A stretch of 64,000 nt of DNA from positions 1,116,001 through 1,180,000 of the forward strand of contig NZ_CP019300.1 in NCBI RefSeq assembly GCF_001953955.1, read 5' to 3'. Positions 43,405 to 50,461 of the stretch are shown here, piece after piece. This DNA comes from Prevotella intermedia ATCC 25611 = DSM 20706. GTDB lineage: Bacteria > Bacteroidota > Bacteroidia > Bacteroidales > Bacteroidaceae. Within the stretch, counting starts at the first letter, position 1; each line of letters opens with the position of its first letter. The position numbers and the translations under genes are program-made. The notes under the pieces are model-generated. The model worked only from the letters and a program-made list of their open reading frames with translations, ran no database searches and was not told where the DNA came from.

Positions 43405-43412
43405 TAACTTTG
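43405..43412 (+). promoter_or_regulatory. Promoter of the zinc-ribbon gene, embedded in a terminator
   Basis: TAACTTTG, with TTTG about 18 bases upstream (43383-43386). That -33 element lies within the 3' arm of the upstream terminator. Confidence 0.5.
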
Positions 43413-43442
43413 CGTTGTTATCAGTACTACAAAACGGCAATA

Positions 43443-43736
43443 ATGGGCTTTATACGGAAATACAAATGCGTTGCTTGTGGCTACGAGGCTGACATATACG
43501 AAGGAAAAGGCTTTATGGGACAAACCATCGAAATGGTATCGTGTGCCGACTGCCACTCGGTGCAGCCATTGGTGGTGGGTGGCGTAATCGGCGATGCTGC
43601 CCCTTCGTTTCGCACATTGATAGGCAGGCTGTGCTTGAATTGCGGTTCAGAACACATCATAAAGTGGGACGGACATACTTGTCCGCAATGTAAGGGCAAT
43701 ATGGAAGATATGGGCAGCCGTGAATTTTGGTCGTAG
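43443..43736 (+). CDS. Small zinc-ribbon protein
   Basis: The 97-residue protein has three CxxC pairs suited to zinc: CVACG, CADC and CLNCG, then CPQCKG near the end. It begins MGFIRKYKCVACGYEADIY. The start is the ATG at 43443; the frame extends back to 43371, but that region is the terminator and promoter. Such proteins may bind nucleic acid or act as accessory metal proteins. Function unknown. Confidence 0.7.
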   Translation: MGFIRKYKCVACGYEADIYEGKGFMGQTIEMVSCADCHSVQPLVVGGVIGDAAPSFRTLIGRLCLNCGSEHIIKWDGHTCPQCKGNMEDMGSREFWS

Positions 43737-43851
43737 TCGCAGTGTTAAAATATATGTATAAATGTTTAGAGCGAAAACTTGAGCAGAACAATTGAAATAG
43801 AATCGTGAAACAATAAAAAGGCAATTAAATTCCAAAGAAAATTCTTTCAGA

Positions 43852-43950
43852 TTTTAAAACCTATGCTCTTGCAAAGCAAAACAATAGGTTTTACACCGCA
43901 AAAGAGCTGCTTTTGCAAGGCGAAACCTACACTTTTATAAGGCGTTTTTA
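43852..43950 (+). repeat. Degenerate dispersed repeat, copy 6
   Basis: It keeps only part of the core: AAAACCTATGCTC, GCAAAACAATAGG, GCAAAAGAGCTGC, GCGAAACCTACAC. Both outer segments of the full repeat are missing. It lies in a 590-base gap before the VKOR gene. Outside this copy and the promoter at 44258 I see only AT-rich DNA in that gap. Confidence 0.6.
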
Positions 43951-44257
43951 GTTCTATACGCTACTTTTTTTGTTCCTTTTGCGAGTAAATACCTGCTGTT
44001 TTATTGCACAAAGTATCTATATAAAGTTGTACTTGTTTAATAGTTAGAAGGTTGTGCTTGCACACGAATGCTTCGATTATTTGCAGATAAATATCTTATC
44101 GTTCCTAAAAACCGCCTTCCTGCCATTGTTTCACGCTTGAATTTTAACACTATTGTGCGTTTGGTGATAGTAATTATGATTTAGTAACAATAACACTTTA
44201 ATTTGTTAATGTGTGATTTTTTTTAAATGAATATTTGCAAATAAAAAGATAAATTTC

Positions 44258-44265
44258 TATATTTG
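44258..44265 (+). promoter_or_regulatory. Promoter of the VKOR-thioredoxin fusion gene
   Basis: TATATTTG with TTTG about 20 bases upstream (44234-44237). This is the only good promoter I see for the peptide locus from here to 53 kb. Confidence 0.6.
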
Positions 44266-44326
44266 TAAAAAATATAGTATAAGTTTATCAGAAAAATATC
44301 ACATCTATACTGATTAACCTAATAGT

Positions 44327-45853
44327 ATGAGAAATGAGTATATTTTAGATGTTGTTGACAAAATATTGAATTTGAACGATATTCATGCTAATAGAAAAAA
44401 ACTTTTTAAAGTTCTTTTCTCTTCGCCTGTTTTTCCAAGTTTAGCTGCCATTTCTCAAACTTTATCTTATTACGGCCTACATAACAATGCTTTTGTTACT
44501 GATTTAAAACATCTATTGAAACTTAAAAATGTAATAGTTCATTCTATTAAAAAAGAGGAAGGACATTTCTATATTCTTACCCAAATAGACAGTAATACAG
44601 TAACACTCTATGATGGCGATGAAACAAAAATTAGTCTTGAAGAGTTTACTGTAATATGGGACGGTGTTGTGTTGGTGGTTGAAGAGAAAGAGAATGTCAA
44701 TATAAAACGGTCTATTATTGCTTTTCCGTTTTGCTGTTTTGGTTTTTGGGGGTATTTATTGTTGTATTTTTTCTTTACCACAACAAAATTTACTATAGAC
44801 TTTATTTTAGACAGTATAGGGTTCACTTTGTCATTAGTATTGTTTAGGCAACATTTGATAATATTCGAGAAAACTTCTTTTTGCCAAATTGGAAAGAATG
44901 TTGATTGCAATTATGTTGCAGATAGAAATCCATTGCAAAAATGGCTACCGATAGATTTAGCTATAATGGGCGTTTTCTTTTTTCTTTTTAATCTACTTAG
45001 CCTGATTATAGTTGGAGCAGCAAATTGTATATCGGGTTATATCACTCTTGTTGCAGCTATTTTTATGATGTTTCTTAGTATTTATCAGGTATTTAAAATA
45101 AAAAAATATTGTCTTTATTGTTTAGGCATAACGATTGTGGTTTTTGCAAAACTCTACATTTCGGTTTTATCATTTAATGCTAATCATATCTATTTGTTAC
45201 CTAAATTTGTCATTTCAATAATTATTGCTTATTTATTTAGTTATCTAATTTATAAAATAATGAACTATGATAAACTATTATTAAATAATGATATAGAACT
45301 CTTAAGAATAAAACGCAATCCCAGTATTATAAAAAAATATTTCGTTCAATCTCATTCTATCGTGCCTACTGAGGAAATGATGGAGTTTGGCAACAAGTAT
45401 GCAGATATAGTGATAACTACTTTTATTAGCTTACATTGTCGCCACTGTCAAAAGGTTGTGTCAGAAGTTATTCAGCTTATAGATAAGTTTCCTAAACGTT
45501 TCTTATGGCGCGTTGCGATACAAGGTATTAGCAGCAATGATATGGATGATAACGTTTTTGCCCGATTGAATACTCGTCAGTTGAATATTCTTCAACTCTA
45601 TATAAATGATAAAAAGCGTTGCTTGAAAGCAATGCGCTTATGGAATTTTAAGAATATAACTGATTGTTTGGAAGAGTTGATTGCAAAATATCGTTTTCAG
45701 CAGAAAAATATTGAAAAAATGATAATAATGCATTATCCTACAATATGGGTAAACGGTATTGTTCTACCTCAAGAATATACAACATCCGATTTACAATATA
45801 TTAACCAAGAATTAATAGAAATGAAACATAACGAAACTTATCGAATGAGATAA
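44327..45853 (+). CDS. C39-like/VKOR/thioredoxin fusion protein
   Basis: The 508-residue protein joins three parts. Residues about 20-120 resemble a C39 peptidase without its catalytic Cys (VFPSLAAISQTLSYYGL), although His80 (HFYIL) and Asp96 are kept. Residues about 128-315 form a VKOR-type membrane domain with an outer Cys pair (C186, C194) and an active-site CLYC (262-265). Residues about 355-495 are thioredoxin-like, with CRHC (371-374) and a Pro in YPTIWVNG. VKOR enzymes reoxidise thioredoxin-like partners, so the fusion should make disulfides at the outer face of the membrane. The next gene encodes a small two-Cys peptide, a plausible substrate. The inactive C39 part may bind the peptide leader. 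These roles are inferred. Confidence 0.8.
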   Translation: MRNEYILDVVDKILNLNDIHANRKKLFKVLFSSPVFPSLAAISQTLSYYGLHNNAFVTDLKHLLKLKNVIVHSIKKEEGHFYILTQIDSNTVTLYDGDETKISLEEFTVIWDGVVLVVEEKENVNIKRSIIAFPFCCFGFWGYLLLYFFFTTTKFTIDFILDSIGFTLSLVLFRQHLIIFEKTSFCQIGKNVDCNYVADRNPLQKWLPIDLAIMGVFFFLFNLLSLIIVGAANCISGYITLVAAIFMMFLSIYQVFKIKKYCLYCLGITIVVFAKLYISVLSFNANHIYLLPKFVISIIIAYLFSYLIYKIMNYDKLLLNNDIELLRIKRNPSIIKKYFVQSHSIVPTEEMMEFGNKYADIVITTFISLHCRHCQKVVSEVIQLIDKFPKRFLWRVAIQGISSNDMDDNVFARLNTRQLNILQLYINDKKRCLKAMRLWNFKNITDCLEELIAKYRFQQKNIEKMIIMHYPTIWVNGIVLPQEYTTSDLQYINQELIEMKHNETYRMR

Positions 45854-45856
45854 ACA

Positions 45857-45913
45857 TATACTATCTTACTTAAGTAAAGGATTAGCTACCCTTTTTCCAA
45901 GTAAGATAGTGTA
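45857..45913 (+). other. Strong hairpin between the VKOR and peptide genes
   Basis: A stem of about 15 bp with one G-U pair (core ACTATCTTACTT, 45860-45871, with AAGTAAGATAGT, 45899-45910) and a 27-base loop that can pair further (AAAGG with CCTTT). There is no U-run directly after it, so it may be an attenuator, a processing site or an mRNA stabiliser rather than a terminator. Confidence 0.65.
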
Positions 45914-46019
45914 GAGGAGTTGCCTATTCCCTCTTTTAATGTTAAAAGCATAAATACTAGTTAATGCAATATCGATAAAAGGTATAGTAAATAAAATATA
46001 ATTTTTTAAATTAAAACAA

Positions 46020-46235
46020 ATGAAAAAGCTAAATTTTATTGAAATGTCCACTGTTTATGGTGGTTTTGACAACGAAAAAGGTCGTGAAGTACAGCAAAGA
46101 GGTCATGAACTTGACAACAAACAAAATGGTAGAATTACGCTTTGTAATACTTCAGAAGAAGAAAAAGCTTACCGAGATAAATTGGAGCAAGATTGGGAAC
46201 AATGGATAATAGATTTTAATAAGTATTGTGTATAA
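46020..46235 (+). CDS. Small peptide with double-glycine leader
   Basis: The 71-residue product has a leader MKKLNFIEMSTVYGG of the class II bacteriocin type seen in Bacteroidota (hydrophobic L4, F6, M9, V12 and a GG cleavage site at 14-15). Cleavage would release a 56-residue peptide with two Cys, C42 and C70, able to form one disulfide. It is acidic (13 Asp/Glu against 9 Lys/Arg) and Trp-containing, unlike the cationic amphipathic bacteriocins. It lies between a VKOR-thioredoxin fusion and GLPGLI/barrel genes, and a C39-peptidase ABC exporter is 4 kb downstream. The export link is inferred. Confidence 0.7.
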   Translation: MKKLNFIEMSTVYGGFDNEKGREVQQRGHELDNKQNGRITLCNTSEEEKAYRDKLEQDWEQWIIDFNKYCV

Positions 46236-46242
46236 TAATTAT

Positions 46243-46277
46243 CTTCCTCACAGAGAATATTATTTTCTGTGAGGAAG
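46243..46277 (+). terminator. Hairpin directly after the peptide gene
   Basis: Stem CTTCCTCACAGA / TCTGTGAGGAAG plus further A-U and G-U pairs, 5-base loop. It begins 7 bases after the stop codon and the next ORF starts 20 bases later. It may partly terminate, or protect the 3' end of the peptide mRNA. Confidence 0.65.
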
Positions 46278-46296
46278 GGTTTATAATAAAATAAAA

Positions 46297-47058
46297 ATGA
46301 AGACCATAGCATCTTTATTGATGATATTAAGTGTACAATTTTGTTTTTCACAGGAAACCCGTGTTATCGAGCCTGCAGAGCTTGAAATAACTTTTTCTAC
46401 AAAGGAATATGCATTTTGGGACACCTATACCTTCCGTTGTGGAAAGAATGTGAGCCAATATTTTAGTATTTCTGAATTGCAACATCAAAAGATGTTAGCT
46501 GATGATGATCCGGCTCTCTTTATCCTTTGGGATAAGAGATTGGCAGATTACGATGAGCCGGACCCGGCAAAAAGGATGCCTGCGAGTACGGGAAACTTAG
46601 ATGAAATTTACCGCAACCTTGAGCAAGGGAAGTTTACAACCTATTCAACTGTTGTGGGAACTCATTATTTAATAACCGAAGATGTTGTTATTCCCGAGTG
46701 GACAATGTACGAAGACTCCACAATTACAGTCTTAGGCATGGAATGTAAGAAAGCTACGACAAACTTTCGGGGTCGCTATTGGGAAGTCTGGTATGCCGAA
46801 GAATTGCCCATCAGCCAAGGTCCTTGGAAGTTGTGCGGCTTGCCGGGCATGATATTAAAAGCGAATTGCCCCAAGTTTATGTTGATAGAAGCAACCGGTA
46901 TCAAGAACAAAAACCTTGAACCCGTAACCTTTTATAATTATCTGAACTATAAATATGCCCCGATAGACCGCATGGAATATCTAAAGAAAGTGCATAAACC
47001 GGGTATCTATCCAACCGGAGGAAGTCGTAAAACGATAGAAATAGATGATACTGAATAG
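46297..47058 (+). CDS. GLPGLI family protein (first of a tandem pair)
   Basis: The 253-residue secreted protein has a signal peptide ending FCFSQ. The family signature follows: ECKKATTNFRGRYWEVWYAE, then GPWKLCGLPGMILKANCP. Its N-terminus contains IEPAELEITFSTKEY and FRCGKNVSQYFS. GLPGLI (TIGR01200) proteins are common in Bacteroidota with no known function, often next to TonB-type barrels. This copy overlaps no other gene except the ORF extension of its partner, whose true start is 8 bases after its stop. Confidence 0.85.
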   Translation: MKTIASLLMILSVQFCFSQETRVIEPAELEITFSTKEYAFWDTYTFRCGKNVSQYFSISELQHQKMLADDDPALFILWDKRLADYDEPDPAKRMPASTGNLDEIYRNLEQGKFTTYSTVVGTHYLITEDVVIPEWTMYEDSTITVLGMECKKATTNFRGRYWEVWYAEELPISQGPWKLCGLPGMILKANCPKFMLIEATGIKNKNLEPVTFYNYLNYKYAPIDRMEYLKKVHKPGIYPTGGSRKTIEIDDTE

Positions 47059-47065
47059 AACTGAT

Positions 47066-47836
47066 ATGAAGCCAAGGTCTTTTCTCTTAGTTTTGTTCTT
47101 TATGCTAAATGCTGCAATGTGTTTAGCACAAGAAACCCACGTTATAGAGCCGGCAGAACTTGAAATAGTTTATTCGGTAAAAGAACAACCGCACTGGGAT
47201 ACTTATATTTTCCGTTGTGGTAGGAATGTGAGCCAATATTTTAGCCAACCTGCACTGCAAAGTGATAAGATGTTAGCGAATGACGACCCGGCTCTCTTTA
47301 TTATCGCAAATGAAAGAATGAAAGCTTTAGACACACCCGAATATGCAAAAAAATATCCTGTTAGTACAGGTCGTCATGATATCATTTATCGGAACTTTGA
47401 GGAAGGAGTATTAAAAACTTATTCAAGAGTGTTTGGTTCTAAGTATTTAATAGTTGAAGATATTACTATTCCCGACTGGACAATGTACGAAGACTCCACA
47501 ATTACGGTCTTAGGTATGGAATGTAAGAAAGCTACAACAAATTTCCGTGGCCGTTATTGGGAAGTTTGGTATACAGAGGATATTCCTATTAGTCAAGGTC
47601 CTTGGAAACTATGTGGATTGCCGGGTATGATATTAAAGGCGAATTGCCCGGGCTTTATGTTGATAGAAGCAATGGGTATCAACAACAAAAACCTTGAACC
47701 CGTAACCTTTTATAATTATCTGAACTATAAATATGCCCCGATAGACCGCATAGAATATCTAAAGAAAGTGCATAAACCTGGTGTTTATCCAGGCGGTGGA
47801 AGTTGTGATACTATTGAAATAGACGATAAAAAATAA
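47066..47836 (+). CDS. GLPGLI family protein (second of a tandem pair)
   Basis: The 256-residue paralogue has a signal peptide (ending MCLAQ), the shared IEPAELEI start and GPWKLCGLPGMILKANCP. Its 3' part is nearly the same as in the first copy: 68 bases are identical without a break (47684-47751 and 46906-46973). The N-terminal halves have diverged much more, which fits gene conversion or recent duplication of the 3' part. I start at ATG 47066; the Met at 47045 lies inside the first gene. It is 7 bases upstream of the barrel gene, so translation coupling is likely. Confidence 0.85.
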   Translation: MKPRSFLLVLFFMLNAAMCLAQETHVIEPAELEIVYSVKEQPHWDTYIFRCGRNVSQYFSQPALQSDKMLANDDPALFIIANERMKALDTPEYAKKYPVSTGRHDIIYRNFEEGVLKTYSRVFGSKYLIVEDITIPDWTMYEDSTITVLGMECKKATTNFRGRYWEVWYTEDIPISQGPWKLCGLPGMILKANCPGFMLIEAMGINNKNLEPVTFYNYLNYKYAPIDRIEYLKKVHKPGVYPGGGSCDTIEIDDKK

Positions 47837-47843
47837 TACCAAT

Positions 47844-50396
47844 ATGAAAAAACTATTTGTATTAATTGTTATAACGTTGTTTTCAGAAATATTGCAGGCA
47901 CAAGTAACAGTAACGGGAGTGATAACTGATGTAAATGGAAGTCCGTTATCCGCAGCAATCATAAAAAGTATTGATGCTTCAACAAAGAAAATGCTTGCAT
48001 TTTGCAATACCAAAAATGATGGTAAATTTAGTATTAAAGCAAAAGTGGGCGACTTACTGCAAATTTCTGCAATGAGCTATAAGAAAAAGCAAATAGCGGT
48101 AATAGCAGATATGCCAGAACAACATATCGTGCTTGAAGATGATGCAAAAGCATTGGACGAGATAACGGTAAAGGCAAAGCCTGTAAGGATTGATGGCGAC
48201 ACGATAAAATATCTTCTTGGCGTATATGCAAAACCTGGCGATCGCACTTTAGCCGATGTATTGGCTCGTGTGCCGGGTTTTGAGGTGAATAAAAGCACGG
48301 GGCAAATTTCGTATGAGGGAAGAAGCATCAGCAACTTCTATATAGAAGGAATGGATATGTTGGGCGGAAAATATGGTGTTGCTTCAAAGTCGCTGCCTCA
48401 AAACGATATAGCAACGGTGGAAGTGATGAAGCATCATACCCCCATTCGGGTATTAGACGACTTTGTTTATTCAGACGAAAGTGCCATTAACGTTCGTATG
48501 AAGAAAGGTGCTAAAGCACATTGGATAGCTACGTTTAATGGTGGCATAGGCTATAAGAGTGGTGGCGGGCTGTGGAACTTTGAAAGTTTTGCCATGCGTT
48601 TAAAGCAGAATTGGCAAACCATGATTACCTATAAAACGAACAATAGTGGCAGAGACATTGTTCACGAAACGAACAAAGCCTTTACTTATGGTGAGTTGGA
48701 CAGCAGGCTGGTCCCATTTATTTCGCTGCCTTCCCCTGCAAGTTCCAGATTGGGAGAACGCTCTTTGTTCAACAGAAGTCATACGTTGAACTTGAATATG
48801 TTGCAACGTATAAACGAGACATCGCAAGTAAATGTTCAGGTTACTTACATCAACGACCGCCAAGAGACTTTCTCTAAACGTACAGCGGAGTACTTTTCAA
48901 AGCGAGGAAACAAAGTATCGGACAATGAAAAACACTATATAGCAAAGACTAATGAACTCTTTGCAAAGGTTAAATATGAGAACAATGCCAACAGTCAGTA
49001 TCTAAAGAATGAACTTTCTACGAACTTAAATTGGAACAAACAGCTGCTGATAGAGCGTGGCACAAATCCACACGAAATGAATGGTAACCTTCCTGTATTC
49101 ACATTGAAAGATAATCTTTTGCTAATGCGTAAGTATGGCAAGCGTTTGTACTCTTTCGAGTCGAAGAATATAATGGAAGCGCGCCCCCGGCAGTTAGCTA
49201 TGGACACACTGCACCAAGACATTAACCAACATTATTACGAGACTGACAATAAAATATCAGGTAGTTTCCGTTTGGGTAAGTTTGTTCTGACAGGGAAAGT
49301 AGGAGCCAATGCAGCACTGCACGCATTTTCTTCGCATCTTGTAGGTGTCCCCGACAGCATCGGAATGCTTTCCGGTAACAGCCGCTTTTCCATGTTTCGG
49401 TTCTATGTAAGTTCAAATATAGAATACAAGTTATCCGATTTTATCTTTAATTTTTCTTCGGACGTGTCTTACAATCGCTATAAATACAGTCTAAGCACGG
49501 CTTACAGTCGTGCACTTTTCTCGCCCAACTTGCACATTCGTTGGAATGCCACACCGCATTGGACGTTCGCTGTTGATGGAAGAATAGGGCAGAGAGAAGT
49601 AGACGTAAATCAGTTTTATCCCACCCTCGTATTAGCCGATTACGAATATATAAACAAAGGCTTTGCCGATTACAGAATAGGTAAGGATAAGACGGCAGGC
49701 ATCATTGTTCGGTACAACAATGCACTACAAGGCACGTCGGTGTTTCTTACTGCCAACAGAACTTTTATGACCACACCTTATACAGCTTCGCAAGACTATG
49801 TAGGCAGCTATATTGTATTGTCGCTTGTGCCACAAGAAACCAAAAGCAATGCGTGGACAATTAACTTAATGGGGTCGCAAGGTGTTGGCTTTCTAAAAGG
49901 AAAGCTGAATATCAGAACCATATACAACAGTTCAAAATCGTATATTGTGCAAAACAACGAGGTGATGCCTTTCAATACAAGCACTTGCAATGTGAGAGGA
50001 GGCTTAACAGTTGGCCTTGTCAGGAATACCGATTTGGGTTACAATATTGAATATAGCTACTACCAAACCGACATGCCGGCACTCTCTTCCGCCTATACAC
50101 TGAACAACTGGAAGCACAATGCTTACTTGCGACTGTTTCTTACGAAGAAGTTTACAACCGAGGCAAGGGCAGAATACTATCACAACCAAATAGCGAAAGA
50201 TAAGTTTAAAGACATCTTCTTTGCCGATTTAGCAATGCGATACAGCTTTAAGAAGTTCGACATTACGTTAGAACTCAACAACTTATTGAATAAGAAAGGT
50301 TACGGTTATGGCGTAAACGGCACATTTGTTCGCAGCTATAACAGTTTGAATATTCGAGGAAGAGAGATAATGGTAAGTGTCTATTATAAGCCTTAA
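47844..50396 (+). CDS. Outer-membrane barrel of the peptide locus, TonB-receptor-like
   Basis: The 850-residue protein has a signal peptide (ending ILQAQ), a carboxypeptidase-regulatory-like domain (VTVTGVITDVNGSPLSAAII, about residues 20-93), a plug-like domain and a large barrel ending GREIMVSVYYKP. The plug contains RTLADVLARVPGFEV, NFYIEGMDMLGGKYGVA and VEVMKHHTPIRVLDDFV. The same plug plan is in the 40548 protein. Barrel proteins next to GLPGLI genes are common in the phylum. Here it lies between the peptide's maturation genes and the exporter, so it may be the outer-membrane exit or receptor of the peptide (inferred). Confidence 0.82.
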   Translation: MKKLFVLIVITLFSEILQAQVTVTGVITDVNGSPLSAAIIKSIDASTKKMLAFCNTKNDGKFSIKAKVGDLLQISAMSYKKKQIAVIADMPEQHIVLEDDAKALDEITVKAKPVRIDGDTIKYLLGVYAKPGDRTLADVLARVPGFEVNKSTGQISYEGRSISNFYIEGMDMLGGKYGVASKSLPQNDIATVEVMKHHTPIRVLDDFVYSDESAINVRMKKGAKAHWIATFNGGIGYKSGGGLWNFESFAMRLKQNWQTMITYKTNNSGRDIVHETNKAFTYGELDSRLVPFISLPSPASSRLGERSLFNRSHTLNLNMLQRINETSQVNVQVTYINDRQETFSKRTAEYFSKRGNKVSDNEKHYIAKTNELFAKVKYENNANSQYLKNELSTNLNWNKQLLIERGTNPHEMNGNLPVFTLKDNLLLMRKYGKRLYSFESKNIMEARPRQLAMDTLHQDINQHYYETDNKISGSFRLGKFVLTGKVGANAALHAFSSHLVGVPDSIGMLSGNSRFSMFRFYVSSNIEYKLSDFIFNFSSDVSYNRYKYSLSTAYSRALFSPNLHIRWNATPHWTFAVDGRIGQREVDVNQFYPTLVLADYEYINKGFADYRIGKDKTAGIIVRYNNALQGTSVFLTANRTFMTTPYTASQDYVGSYIVLSLVPQETKSNAWTINLMGSQGVGFLKGKLNIRTIYNSSKSYIVQNNEVMPFNTSTCNVRGGLTVGLVRNTDLGYNIEYSYYQTDMPALSSAYTLNNWKHNAYLRLFLTKKFTTEARAEYYHNQIAKDKFKDIFFADLAMRYSFKKFDITLELNNLLNKKGYGYGVNGTFVRSYNSLNIRGREIMVSVYYKP

Positions 50397-50461
50397 AGTA
50401 AGAAAAGTATTTTTAAAAAAAGTATTAAAAATTATCCCATATATTTATTTTCAACTTTAAA

